64,000 nt of DNA from positions 57,091 to 121,090 of the forward strand of contig VTPC01008549.1 of assembly GCA_011009095.1 (NCBI GenBank), read 5' to 3'. Both the position numbers and the translations under genes were made by a program. This DNA comes from Ignelater luminosus (taxonomy: Eukaryota > Arthropoda > Insecta > Coleoptera > Elateridae). The notes under the pieces were generated by a model. The model had not been told where the DNA came from and searched no databases. It was given only the letters and a program-made list of their open reading frames with translations. Positions 47,685 to 59,380 of the stretch are shown here, one piece after another (position 1 is the stretch's first letter; each line of letters opens with the position of its first letter).

Positions 47685-47898
47685 TGTGATGATATTAAAA
47701 ATGTAAATGTGATGATATTAAAAAAGTAGTGATATTTAAAAATGATAAAAAAAGAGAGTATAAAAAAAATTTGTTTTTGGTTTGATAAATGTATTGACAG
47801 TAAGAAAAATAAATAAAGTAATATTGTCAAGAAAATAGCGTTTTAATAAAAAAAATTAAGAACCACACGAAGAAAAATAACGACCCTGAGAAAAAAAA
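47685..47898 (+). repeat. 5' LTR of copy 2, 3' edge deleted
   Basis: Matches the 3' LTR closely, but after GACCCTGAGAAAA it runs straight into AAAATTGGCGTCCCAACG. The last ~20 bases of the LTR (GAGCTCTCCATATCATAACA), present in the 3' LTR and in copy 1, are missing with the first spacer bases. The right boundary given is approximate. Confidence 0.8.
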
Positions 47899-47899
47899 T

Positions 47900-47915
47900 T
47901 GGCGTCCCAACGTGG
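47900..47915 (+). promoter_or_regulatory. Primer-binding site of LTR copy 2
   Basis: TGGCGTCCCAACGTGG, identical to that of copy 1 at 1435-1450. Confidence 0.65.
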
Positions 47916-47977
47916 TAGGGCAAGTTAAATAAAAAACATAATTATCATTTTGTTAGTTGTCTGTTGGTAGTGGAAAG

Positions 47978-49129
47978 ATGTCAAAGCGAGGTAAATCGGT
48001 AGATAGTAGAAAAAGGGACAAAAGAGAGGAAGAAAATATTGAAATTGAACAGATGGAAGAAGAAAGTACAAGTATGGAGGAGACCATGGGAGATGTTGAA
48101 AAGGGAGATAAAGAGCAAAACGAAATAAGACAACAACAACCAGATTTACTTAAAATATTAATAGAAACGAAACAAGACAAAGATAAAAGATTTGAAGACC
48201 AGACTAAAAGATATGAAGACCAAACTAAAAGAATAGAAGACCAAACTAAAAGATTAGAAGAGATTAAACAAGATAATACTAAAAGATTTGAAGAAATCAA
48301 TCATAATCAAGAGAAAAGATTTGAAGAAATTAAAAGAAAATTTGAAGATCATGAGAATAGATGGGATAATATTGTTAAAAACATGAGAGGTGAAATACAA
48401 GAAGAGGTGAATAATAAGATAGATGAATGTCAGAATGAAATGCGTAGGAAAATAGAAAGACACCAAGAAGAAATTATCAACATGTTACAAATAAGGGATG
48501 CAGATATAAATGAGAAAATTAAGGAGCAAGAAAAAGAACAAGTAAACTACCAGCAGAATGTGAAAATAGAATTAGAAAAAATAAACAAAAATGTTGAAGA
48601 GAAATCAACAGCAGGTAATCATGGACCAAGTCATTATTGTATATTAGATAGCGGGATTCAAAATATGGCAAAATTCTCAGTAAACCACAAACGAATAAAT
48701 CCAAAAGAAAGAATTAACAGTTTACCAATAAGAAAGGCAAATCGTAAAAATAAGATAAAGAATAATTACAAAAAAGAAAAAAATTATCAAAATAACAATA
48801 ATAATAAAGAAAAATTGAAATGTACTATTAATTGGCAGAATAAACTAAGAAGAGCAAGAAAAGCGGAAAGAAGAAACAAAATGAAGATGACAATGGAAAA
48901 TAAAAGGTTGGAGGGGATCAAAGTCAAAAGAAAATCTAAAAATAAGACTAGAAAGAAAAATAAGGAATCGAGGTATAAAATATTTAAGACAGATAGTAAA
49001 TCCAAAATAAGGATTGAAAAATATCAAATGATAATGAAAGAACATTTAAAGAATTTACTATCAGGAGTCAGAGAGGAACAAAGAAATTACAAATACAGAA
49101 AAAGAAAGAAAATCAAAGAACTAGAATAA
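47978..49129 (+). CDS. Gag-like coiled-coil/basic protein of LTR element copy 2
   Basis: An intact 383-aa ORF from ATG 47978; the upstream extension needs a TTG. Same layout as copy 1: a charged N-terminus (MSKRGKSVDSRKRDKREEEN), DQTKR heptads at about 48196-48260, a long Glu/Lys coiled coil, a short less charged segment (GPSHYCILDSGIQNMAKFSV, near residues 216-235), and a highly basic C-terminal third. No zinc knuckle or enzymatic motif. Retention of the full frame in two copies that have drifted apart at the DNA level suggests either recent origin or selection on the protein. The role in particle formation or RNA binding is inferred from position and composition. Confidence 0.7.
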   Translation: MSKRGKSVDSRKRDKREEENIEIEQMEEESTSMEETMGDVEKGDKEQNEIRQQQPDLLKILIETKQDKDKRFEDQTKRYEDQTKRIEDQTKRLEEIKQDNTKRFEEINHNQEKRFEEIKRKFEDHENRWDNIVKNMRGEIQEEVNNKIDECQNEMRRKIERHQEEIINMLQIRDADINEKIKEQEKEQVNYQQNVKIELEKINKNVEEKSTAGNHGPSHYCILDSGIQNMAKFSVNHKRINPKERINSLPIRKANRKNKIKNNYKKEKNYQNNNNNKEKLKCTINWQNKLRRARKAERRNKMKMTMENKRLEGIKVKRKSKNKTRKKNKESRYKIFKTDSKSKIRIEKYQMIMKEHLKNLLSGVREEQRNYKYRKRKKIKELE

Positions 49130-49459
49130 ATGCTACAAGAGAATGTTAAAGTAAAGATTAGAAGCCAATGTTGACAAAAATAACCAAAAAAAAAATGAAT
49201 GAATGACAGTTGCCTAATGTCAAAATGACGTTCGACAAATTTCAAAGTGCAAGACCGTCAATTCAAATAATTAAGGTTAGAATAAAAACATAAAATAAAA
49301 CACCATTAAAAAAAATGATTATATATATCATGAAACAAAACAATATCTATTATATTACATAAGACAAATAAAAGAAACAAAGATCAAATTGTAATGGAAT
49401 TCAGAATTGAGTATATTTTAGTTAATATTAATCAAAACGCTTAAAATTTATATTAATAT

Positions 49460-49469
49460 GGAGGGGAAA
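49460..49469 (+). promoter_or_regulatory. Polypurine tract of LTR copy 2
   Basis: GGAGGGGAAA directly abuts the TG of the 3' LTR at 49470, the expected place for the plus-strand primer. Confidence 0.8.
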
Positions 49470-49700
49470 TGTGATGATACTAAAAATGTAAATGTGATGA
49501 TATTAAAAAAGTAGTGATATTTGAAAATGATAAAAAAAGAGAGTATAAAAACAAATTTTGTTTTTGGTTTGAGAAATGTATTGACAGTAAAAAAATAAAT
49601 AAAGTAATATTGTCAAGAAAATAGCGTTTTAATAAAAAAATTAAGAACCACACGAAGAAAAATAAGGACCCTGAGAAAAAGAGCTCTCCATATCATAACA
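49470..49700 (+). repeat. 3' LTR of copy 2
   Basis: 231 bp, TGTGATGATACT to CATATCATAACA, followed by the CTAT duplication. Confidence 0.88.
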
Positions 49701-49704
49701 CTAT

Positions 49705-50251
49705 GTTGGTGGCTTTCATTGTGAACCTGTGCCAGATCTTCTTAACTAAGACGTTCAGCAACGGTAGTTGTTAATTGAAGGAGTGTGCTTATTAGGAAAA
49801 TGTAGAAGTGTCAAGTTTTTCAGTCCCATGTGCCCATATCACGAAGGTGTCATCGTCATACTTTAGCCACAATTGTTGTTTTACTTGAGCCTGAAATATT
49901 ACTTTCTGCTCAAACCTCCATATGGATGTTACTCATGGTCATGATAGAATTTGTTGCCTAACTGGGAACATGCTGTTTTGATGCAAGTCATAAGAAGCTC
50001 CATTATTGTTTACTTTGAGGTTTTTCGTACTTGCAGAGCGCGGTCGCTTTTCAGCCTTTATCTGTGGGAACTATTTCAAAGCTAACCAAAATGTCGTTGA
50101 TATCCAACCTTATGTCTCTAATTGCTTTGACAAAGTGTCCAGTATTTCTGATTGCTGACGGCGTCAATCCTATCAGTGGAGTTATGATATCTAGCAGGAA
50201 TCTAGCCAGTTTATGACAAGGAGAAATAAGAGTCTCTCTCTCTCTGTGCAA
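49705..50251 (-). pseudogene. Penelope-like element reverse transcriptase fragment
   Basis: Minus strand: CHKLARFLLDIITPLIGLTP with IRNTGHFVKAIRDIRLDIND and ILVSFEIVP (50240-50055) match the YKLAKYL--IL-PLVG, VK-S-DF and D-LVSFDVVSLFT blocks of Penelope-like RTs. Downstream, NIHME (about 49930), then WLKYDDDTFVIWAHG (about 49875-49830, the catalytic Y-DDTFV-W block), then RFTMK (about 49725) follow in order. Several stops are present. The sequence breaks exactly at the LTR element's target site, so the LTR element inserted into this copy. Confidence 0.75.
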
Positions 50252-52518
50252 TTTAGTTGCATTTGGTTAATCTTTTGTTCTTTTGATTGTATAGGAACCT
50301 TGGATAGTAACTCTTGGAATTTTAGATCTTACTGTCGTGAGTTTCGGGAAAGGTTTTTGTTTTTCAGCAACATTAGGTGGAAAGAGACAACGTTACCCTG
50401 TTTCCTGAACTTTTTATTTAAAAATGTCAATCCTGCTTTTACTAGATATTTTTAAAAACATTAACAGATTTGAAATATGTTTGTTGATACTGCAGTTCTT
50501 ACCAGACGAACTTTATAGTTTTAAAGTATGACGGCACATTTGAACAATTACCAATCGTAGTGAATCAATGATGCTAAAATCTTATTGTTAATCACAAAAC
50601 AGGGAGAGAAACATATTATGTTGGGAATTCTTGAACCTGAACGGTGAATATCTAGCTTTTCGGTTTTGTGCAACACTAGTAAATAGTAGCATTTGGTTGA
50701 GAATCAAACTACTGAAAAAACTGAAAGAAAAACTTCAGCTTCCATTATACTCACTTTGTCTTATTAAAATTTTATTAATGAAATATTAAAGGTAGCAGTA
50801 CTATTTCTCAATGCACAGATTATTTAAATTAGAACTTGACCTTTTGGCAATATTCTCTCTTTTAGGTTTCTATTCTTACATCATTTATTATTAAAACATT
50901 TTCTACATAGAAGAAAAGAAATTTAAAGACGACGTAAGGTTTCATGAAAATAATTAAAAGCTCCTTGAAAATAACCGTTACGAGAATAAAGCTCTATGAA
51001 GCACTTTTTGTAATCAAAAATGAAATTTCCGCTATAGAGTGCTTTCTTTTTTGCAAAGAAATCCAGTATTGATAGTAAATATGCTCGAGAGTTTTAATGC
51101 GATAAAATAGAAACTGCGACAAAAACAGCCAAGCATAAATTCTCATTGAATAGCTAACGCCGGAATGAGAAATTGATGCATTTTACGACTATAAACCACG
51201 TTTTAGAATATATGGATTTTCTATTCAAACCTGACTTTTGTGTACTTTCTCGTAAATCTACCCGTCACCGAGACTCCACTTAGATTAGACTTCTAATAAC
51301 GTTATTTGCTGAAGGGAAAGGAAATGTCGTTCATATAATAAAATAGTAAATTACTAAACTTTGATAAATATATCATTGGGTAGTAAAACGGTATTAATGA
51401 AACATTTTTTAAAGCAGTAAACTCCCAGTTCAAGTATTTGTTAAAAATGTGTAACTATTTTAGAGAGTATTTCTAGATAAAAGTCACAAAAGCCAAGCGC
51501 TGTACAATAGGTAAGCTGAACTTTTTTATTTTATTCAGATCCTGGATAGCGTGACCATTTTTAGCTTTTAGATGTTCAGTTAGCTGTAAAGGTGTTTCAT
51601 TCGCTGTTATTGTCGTAACTCCAATATTCTCCTTCGTTCACTCCCTACTTCTTTAGTATCTTTTCTTAAAAGGACTCGTGATCTACTTTTATGTCTTTTA
51701 CTTTGAGCAAATATAGTCTTCGTATGTGCGTACTATTCAGATTTTATTCTTTGAAAATAAATTTTTAAATTGAAGATAAATTTTTTATTTTAATGCTGCA
51801 CATTCTAAAAATTTAATCTCACGGAAACGATCTTTTAATAGTTCAGAATTTGCTAACGCCTAATATGGTTCTAAAGCAGAATCCAAATTGAATTTTAAAT
51901 ATAACTCGTGCTTCTTTACATCTTAAGAAAGCCGTAATAAAATTTTCCTTTGACAACTCGTTGTAATTCAGACTGACACGTTTTATAATCACGGAAGCGC
52001 ATTTTGGAAGCTTTGAACAGAAAACAAAATGAATAACTTTAAATAAGTTTAAATTGATAGGAAATATCAACTGACGTAAATTTTAGAAATATGCTAATTC
52101 TACTTTTGTTATTGTCTCTTTTCTCATGAAGTTTGATAGGAATTAGATTACTTTGTCAAGGGTATTCCATAAATGTGCTTTAATATTAATGATTTCTATA
52201 AGCAAATATCTTTTTCACAACAGCAAAAAAAATCAAATCGTTCTTATATTAAAAAATCTTTTTAAGAAAAGAATACAAATAAATTTGTCTGCTTTAATTA
52301 ATGTAGATAAATACTTTTTGTTTAAAGGTATTTTATTTAAAGAGCTTTTTTCTTTGGCAACAGTATCGTTACCATAGCAACATTGGATGTCAAATAACAT
52401 TTGCTATCACTCTAGAGGTCACGTCGGACACGTTTTTGTAAGAAAAGATACTTGTCTTTTAGTTGTTTCTTCTCATTATTTGTAATGACCAATACACCTA
52501 ACAATGTAACAGTCTAAT
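50252..52518. other. No recognised gene
   Basis: AT-rich sequence without recognisable coding segments. The RT of the PLE may begin just right of 50251, but the signal is lost. Confidence 0.45.
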
Positions 52519-53052
52519 CAGTGGCGTAGCAAGGGATATTGGCTCCCGGGGCGGACTTTCCAACGTGCCGCTCTTTTTTCTTCAGAAAAATTCGAATTTA
52601 AAAATTTAACAACTTAAAGTAAACATTTAATGCAACATTTAAACTTTAAACTGCGTTTATAAATGGTAATTAAGTTTGTAAAAAGAAAGTAATTTAAGTA
52701 TTGGCTATGATTATATTTAGATGATTGTATGAAAATTTAAACAGCAGCCTACGCTAAATGTAAACAAATAAATAAATAAGAAAAAACCTAAAAATAAAGC
52801 TATAATGCTTGAAACTTAAAAGCAAACTTTCCTAGCTTTATCGTTTCTTCGAAATCTATCCGGTTTGTAAGTTCTTGCTCAATAGACAATTCGGCGAGAT
52901 TGGAAAAACTCAGCTGGCTCATAGCAGACTTCAAGTAGGACCTAATCAGTTTTAACTCAGAAAAGCTTTTCCCAGCTCGCAACACTGATACCGATGGTCA
53001 AACAAATTCGCAACAGTATCACCAGGTTAGGAACGAAGGTATTAAGGTTACA

Positions 53053-54343
53053 CGAGAGTGGTCTGGAAAGTTTCCGACCTCAACGTGAAGATGGCAGCAC
53101 TCGTAAATAAAAGCTACTGAATTTCGTTGTTCATCTGTTGACAGTTACTCACCAAAGTTTCAGCCATTTTGGACGCGCAGTTTTTATGTAACAGTCGTTT
53201 GGTGAGTTGATGTGAGTTTTTTTGTAAAAATGGACAAAATCGAGTATCGAGCTGTCATTAAATATTTGTTTTTGAAAGGCAATACGCCTTCGCAAATAAA
53301 AGATGAGTTGGATTTTGTGTATGGGGACTCTGCACCATCATTTAACACAGTGAAATTTTGGGCTGCTGAATTTAAACGTGGCCGTAAGAGCTTGGGAGAC
53401 GATGAACGTTCGGGACGTCCAAAAACTGCAACTACCGACGAAAACATCGCCAAAGTTCACCAAATGGTGCTAGACGACCGCCGAATTAAAGTGAGCGAGA
53501 TAGCAGAGGTTATCAACATGTCGAAAAAACGTGTTTGTCATATATTAAATCAACATTTAGGCATGAGAAAGCTGTCCGCGCGTTGGGTGCCGCGTTTGCT
53601 CACGTTAGACCAAAAACGTGTTCGAATGAATATTTTCAACGCTCTTTTGGCGCAATTTAGGCGAAATAAATCCGAGTTTTGGCGCCGATTAATTACTGTA
53701 GATGAAACTTGGATACACCATTATACGCCCGAAACAAAAATACAGTCCAAACAGTGGACTGCAAAGGATGAACCGGCTCCAAAAAAAGCAAAAACTGTTT
53801 TTTCGGCTGGGAAAGTGATGGCGACTATTTTTTGGGATAGTCATGGAGTTATTTTAATCGATTATCATTAAAAGGAAAAACCATTACAGGAGCATACTAT
53901 GCATCATTACTTGACAAGCTGAAGGCAGAACTTGCGAAAAAACGGCCACATTTGCAGAAAAAGAAAATTCTGTTTCACCAAGACAACGCACCGTCTCACA
54001 CCTCAGCGGTTGCCATGGCGAAAATCCACGAATTACGGTTTGAACTGCTTGACCATCCGCCTTACTCACCAGATCTAGCCCCAAGCGACTTCTTTTTGTT
54101 CCCTCATCTAAAAATTGCGCCCGGAGGACAAAGATTTTCGTCAAATAAAGTGGCAACCACCTTCGTGAACAATTATTTTGCAGAGAAAAATGCCGAGTAC
54201 TATTTGGACAGGTTACAGAGATGGAAGCATCGCTGGGAGAAGTGTGTAGAATTACAAGGAGACTATGTTGAAAAATAAAAAAAAATTTTCAGAAACAATG
54301 TCTTGTATCTTTGTTAGGTCGAAAACTCTTCAGACCACCCTCG
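53053..54343 (+). mobile_element. Mariner transposon, copy A, inserted in the hAT
   Basis: A 1,291-bp element whose 27-bp TIRs (53053-53079 and 54317-54343, consensus start CGAGGGTGGTCTGAA) match at 23 of 27 bases. TA follows on the right (54344-54345). On the left the duplicate appears mutated to CA (53051-53052). It interrupts the hAT coding relic between LLQFIYQ and NLNTFVPN. Confidence 0.9.
53230..54278 (+). pseudogene. Mariner transposase copy A, single 1-nt deletion
   Basis: The ATG at 53230 gives MDKIEYRAVIKYLFLKGNTP, which agrees with the family start; an ATG six codons upstream in frame (53212) is the alternative. Helix-turn-helix and linker (LSARWVPRLL) are intact, and the first catalytic Asp is in TVDETWI. 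At about 53868 a single base is missing relative to copy B, and the frame closes after ILIDYH. The other frame continues to 54278 with HQDNAPSH and HPPYSPDLAPSDFF (second and third Asp) and ends with GDYVEK. Apart from this one deletion the copy looks complete. The family is widespread in insects and often annotated as SETMAR-like. Confidence 0.9.
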
Positions 54344-55440
54344 TACTGATAGATAAACTGTAACAGTTCCAGTAGTCCTTCGTGCACAAGCTTTTGGTGG
54401 TTCTGAGAAGTGTCGACCAAGGTTCGAAAACGATATCGTTCGATCAGGAATTCCACCTTACTGATTTCATCCGGAAAATTAACTGAATCGCAGACGTATT
54501 CCCGTTGCTCAAACCCTGAAGTATTTTCTTGAATTATCCGGTCCACGGATGCGAACACTTCCAGGGTAGTTCTTCTTCGTAGGTCAAGTTTGCACTCTTT
54601 GATTTATCACCGAAAAATTGATTTCTCTTTGTTGTTCTTCGAGGCTCAACTTAGATTTCAAGTACCTTGCACAACTGTTTCGAGTAGCTGAAATTGCAGT
54701 CCATTATCTCATTTTGCTGTTCAACTAAAAATATCTTCAATGCCCCAGTTTTTGCCGTACGCCATTGAATGTCCAGTCGCTTGGGCTGCAGGTAAACTTG
54801 AGTATTGTTTATCTCTGGAAGGACTTCAGACCAAAACCCGAGGTAACAAAGAAAAGAAAACGAATGCATTGGTGGCAACAGCATCCCTGCATCCAACTGA
54901 GTAACTGCATTTTCTGTTCTGTCGGTGCGTAACTCTTCGATAACATTCAGGATCTTGGAAAAAAGTCTTCAACAATTTGGCAGCTCCTAGTTTTGAGCTC
55001 CATCGGGTTTTATCAGGCGTTTTACCCTTGGTCAGTAGCAGCAATCAAAACGTCTCAACGATGGGGTGATGATGAAAAGAACGAATAGGTAACAGATTCC
55101 GAAGTGACAGAAACGGCGTGAACACCAACTTGGTTCAAAGAGTAGTTAGTGATTGCGACGAAGTGGTCCTTGGGGGTTAACTGTCTTAATTCTCGCTTGG
55201 ACTCTAGTATATAATCTGAAAAGTGTTGTTTTAAGCTTGGCAATTCTCAATGTTGAGTCTATCTTTGTTGATCTTCTCCAAAATCATTTTCGCCTTTTGT
55301 TCAGCGTTTTTACTTTTGGTTTCGATGAAAGCAACAACAAAAAGTATAATGTAAAACGGGTTTTACATACTTTACTCCACTTTTTACATGTAACATAAAA
55401 AATAGTTTTTTACGCGTAAATACCCAACCCTGCTACTGAA

Positions 55441-58400
55441 GAACCAACAAACGTTATCCTCGCGAAAGCATAAAATTTGTTCACTACTGGAGCACCCAAT
55501 AGGAACTAGGAACGAGGGCCAATGCTTGCGTATGTTTCCACGCCTGAGGCACGACGGGCGGCGGCGGCATAATTATTGCGAAAAGTTTACAGCTGCAATA
55601 GCAGACAAAGAAGGGCTTTTGTCTTAACAGAACTGTTAATCGTCACAACTATGTATTAAGCGCGAGAAAATCTTGTTCCGAACTTTATCACCACTCTGTA
55701 TATGTAATCTCTTTTATAATCATAATCAATATAATACCTGAGCAATGAAATGTTTGTCTAAAATTAAAATTAAAAAATTATGCTTAACCAGAAACTTCTC
55801 ATCAATTTGTACAAATTCAGCTATGCACGCTAGGTACATCATAACCATAGGTAACATGCGGTTTTTATTTTGTCCGATGCAGTTACCAAATTAATTATCT
55901 CCTCTTCCACAAACACCTAATCCCACTGTTTGTGTCTGCAACATGTAGTTTAAAATTTTAATTTAATAGTTGACAGCTTTAGTGTTAGAACAGATACGTG
56001 GACAATTGCAATTGAAGACTATCAGTTGTTACGGGCAAAACCAGAAAAAGTGACCTTAATGCCAGTTCAGACTAAGGTCGCGCACAGAGCAACTCAAAAC
56101 GTTGGACAAGAGGGGGTTCCCAAAGTAACCAAACATAAGCTAAATTAGAATTCAATTAAGAAAAATTTATTTATAAATACAGGATGACAGAATCGGTATG
56201 GGCAACAGGAATAATATAAAAATCGTCTCATTCCCATGTGTATATAGAACACCCCGATGGCAATGGACACTCTGTACACTGAGCTCTCTATAAACTTCCA
56301 ACAGAATTTACAATACCTTACGCAATTCTCAACGGTTTGTTTAACTTAGCTCACACTGCAAATCTACACAAAGTAACCGATGGTCATCAATCACCCGAAT
56401 TTCTAATTTTGAATCTCAATTATTGCTTAAAAAGGCAAAAGGAAAAGTACTTATTCAGCTCACCTTTCACTAGTCTAAATATCTGGTTCATAATGCCGAT
56501 ACAAAATCGTCAAAGCATACAAATATATTTACACTACCTGAATAGAGGAAGAAACAGCAAAAAACGTTATCGCATTCACAATCTCAAATTTAATTAGACG
56601 CACTTGAAGTAAACGCTACTTGACTTATAAAATGAAGACTTGGAATATTACTCCCATCCATTCGCAAAAATTCTTAAAATATCTCCGATTAGACAATCGC
56701 AAGTAGCCCAAAAAACCACTTTCAAGGAGCTTTTATAATATTTCAAGCTAGAATATTTAGCGACATGAGACATACCCCTTTACTATCGAGGGCAAACCTC
56801 TATGACTACCACAAGCAGGCTGAAATTTGAAGTTACGCCTAGCTAGACGCAACCGTACTAAACACAAGTGGAATATGATAGTAGAAGGAGCACCCCTATC
56901 TGTGTGATGGAATATCCTTTGCCCGTTACAACTTCTAGCAGATCGAAGCGGCACTTTCTAAGTCCGCAGGTGTCCTTTAAAAGACGGACTCACACAAGGA
57001 ACGCATATAAACACAACGCGCACTAGTACACGGTGGACATTTTTAGGTGTAGATTTGCCTGCGTTAAAACAAGCTTCGCACGGAACAGCGTCTGGCCAAC
57101 AGGATTCCACAAAATTTGAACAAGTGAAGTACGATAAACAATTTTTAAAAGAAACTATACGCGTGTTTAAATAAATATCGTACGAAATAAATTAAAAGTG
57201 CTTGACGACTTAATAAACTAAAATGGTTAACTATATTTGCAAAATATCAAGATGACAAAAAAAAATATAAAATGACATTACAGAAGTTTTGCTTTTCCGC
57301 CTTGCATTAATACAATTTCAGCTTTGCTTTAAATGGCCTCTATTCTAAACCCTTTATTTTGTTTTTCAGCAAATTGCAAGTGAAATATCCATCAGACTTT
57401 GGTTTTCCAAACCAAAGATGGAAAAGATTTCTATGAAATATGTTCGAGTAGTTGATTCATCTGAATACTTTTATTTCTATCGTGTTTATTTAAGTGCAAG
57501 GCATTTGCTCCTAGTATAGTGATTTTCTTCTTTCAGAAAGCTTCTTCTACGTTTTGTTATTTGCTTTTTAATATCTTAAGTGTATTTGTGTTGCCCCTAT
57601 TCTCATTGTACTTGGTAGATAGATTGTAACGACTTACTTTTAATTGTTTATTATTTTATCCTTTTAATATTTGTAAATACCTACTTGAGACGTACCCGTT
57701 CCGAATAGTAAACACTGTGACTCGTCTAATGAGTCATCGCATCCCGCTTTTATGTTCCCTCTCCGCACGCTGTGCCACGCCCTGAGTCAGAAAAATGTCT
57801 TTTGAAGTATACACAGCCGGCTATGCCTAATTTCCTGATTACAAGACACAAACTGATAAAGTACTCGCTCTGTATACACCGACATCATTTACATATCCAA
57901 TCGCACTATACCGTGACGTAAATCAAACCAGACGACCGTTACCATTGTCCACACATATGCAAACCAGCGACATCCTATCTTCGGCCTCAGTGCGCCTTCT
58001 CTATCTCCTCCTAGCAACGAAACCTGCTTTGCATGGTGTTAACTTGCTTAGTAGGCCTTTATTTAATACCGCTTTTATGATGTGTACATGTTAATATTGT
58101 AGTCACTTGGAACCAGCGATTCAAGGGAAAAACTGCTGGAACCGACCGGAGATGCAACAGCTTTAGTAACTTTTCAAGTTTTGTTAATCAGCTTCTAATT
58201 TTGTATAAAAGGAAAATTAAGATATGTAACAACAGCTTTGGGCAATTTATTTTGGCTCATTAAGTGTCATGTGACCATGACCTTTAATCAATTGACTGAG
58301 AGACTGCCTATAATTAATTCTCTTCGGAAAATCACATGGCCTGTTTTCTTTCTGTTCTGCGTTGAAGTTTGTTCTGTTTCGCCTATCGCTGACAAGCTTT

Positions 58401-58784
58401 CCAAATCACTCTTCAATTGTCTTAGACCCTCTAGTTAAAGCTGTTATTTGCAAAACTTGATAATTATAAGAAACAGTCGGAAATTTGTAAAATCGTCAAA
58501 TCTAGAAATCTGTCCTCCACTGTGATAACGCTGATTGCAGTTGTTGTTCGGCTCTTTTTGCGCTAGTTCTACATAATTTAGCGACCTTTGTTAATTTACG
58601 ATTTTTGATACTAAAAATGTGAAACCAATGTATGTATGTCGTCCGCAATATAAAACCAAAGAAAAGTGAATATGTAAAGCAAACAAAGTATAATGATTAC
58701 TATAGGCTATTACGTCTATGATTTTTCTATCCAGACCTCATATGCTTGTATCACAAATGACTCAAAAAAGATTAACGCAATTTA
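55441..58784. other. No recognised gene
   Basis: AT-rich sequence with a few GC-richer patches (55500-55580, 57720-57800, 57930-58040). Short ORFs at 56337-56597, 56757-56954 and 58238-58438 show no family motif. Confidence 0.45.
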
Positions 58785-58870
58785 CCCAGCAAACATGCAT
58801 ATAACGGCCAGCATACGGTCTTCCTCTGGCACTAATGGCTAAATGCTGGCACTGGCACCCTTAGCTCGAC

Positions 58871-59035
58871 CAGTCAATGGCCACATATATAGTAACCGCA
58901 ACAAAGGCCGCATTAGCAGCCTTAGCTAAGCCAGCCATTGGCCACATGCCTAGTAACCGTTACAACGCCGGCATTGGCAGCCAAGCTCAGCCAGCCATTG
59001 GCCACATGTCTAGTAACCGTAACAACCATAGCGCA
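58871..59035. repeat. 60-bp tandem repeat, about 2.7 copies
   Basis: Units start at 58871, 58932 and 58992, with core CATTGGCCACATG, TAGTAACCG and GGCATTGGCAGCC. The array is GC-rich against its surroundings. The unit is 60 bp, so one frame stays open and repeats AIGHM-SNR, but I treat this as a by-product. CCCAGCAAAC flanks the array directly at 58787 and 59036. Confidence 0.75.
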
Positions 59036-59380
59036 CCCAGCAAACGGCCAAATATTAAGTTTATTTATTATACATAAAAAAATACACTAAAAATTAGAAC
59101 AATTGTTTCTATACTTCCCATTTTGGAAATATTTAATTTTTGAATAAGAACGGTATGTCGAGCCATTCCTATTAGATAGCGCCTCAAGTATTTTAATGCT
59201 GCTAATGTTGTGTTAGCTGTGTATATAACCAGCATGAAGCGGGCAAGTATCGACTGTCATTGTCCTCTACCGATGTGTCCAAACAAGGACGAAAATAATG
59301 GTCAGTGCTTGCACGTTCATTAAACTTTTATTTGCGGGGAGACAGTAGGATTTATGTGTTTATATTTATTATAAATTATA

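Larger units (their letters stand above)
47685..49700 (+). mobile_element. Non-autonomous LTR retrotransposon, copy 2 (both LTRs)
   Basis: Flanked by the 4-bp duplication CTAT (47681-47684 and 49701-49704). The 5' LTR starts TGTGATGATATT at 47685. The 3' LTR is 49470-49700 (231 bp, TG...CA). A polypurine tract GGAGGGGAAA ends at 49469, immediately before the 3' LTR. A primer-binding site follows the 5' LTR, and one ORF fills the interior. No pol gene is visible in about 2 kb. A 4-bp duplication fits Ty3/gypsy-type integration. The element sits inside a Penelope-like element. Confidence 0.9.
52519..55440 (-). mobile_element. hAT-type transposon remnant, split by a mariner
   Basis: The left end CAGTGGCGTAGCAAGGG (from 52519) is a common hAT TIR. 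It lies at the 3' end of a minus-strand transposase relic. From the right: THR-type and FFSSS traces (55243-55055), TRWSSKLGAAKLLKTF (about 55010), LPEINNTQVYLQPKRLDIQW (about 54820-54765), and LLELLQFIYQ (about 54375). Then the mariner intervenes, and coding resumes with VPNLVILLRICLTIGISVAS (about 53035-52980), FSELKLIRSYLKSAMSQLSF and LSIEQELTNRIDFEETI (52985-52800), the hAT C-terminal dimerisation region. Many frameshifts. A possible right end ACCCTGCTACTG near 55427-55438 is only partly similar to the left TIR, and no 8-bp duplication was found. Confidence 0.75.

Noticed and set aside
55420-55440. Right TIR of the hAT element
   Set aside because: ACCCTGCTACTG is only partly similar to the left end, and no matching 8-bp duplication of AGTCTAAT was found, so the boundary is uncertain.
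58787-59053. Possible CRISPR-like repeat array
   Set aside because: Units are contiguous 60-bp tandem copies without unique spacers, in a clearly eukaryotic transposon context.
58877-59077. 66-codon ORF with repeated AIGHM-SNR units
   Set aside because: Explained by a 60-bp tandem array whose unit length keeps one frame open.
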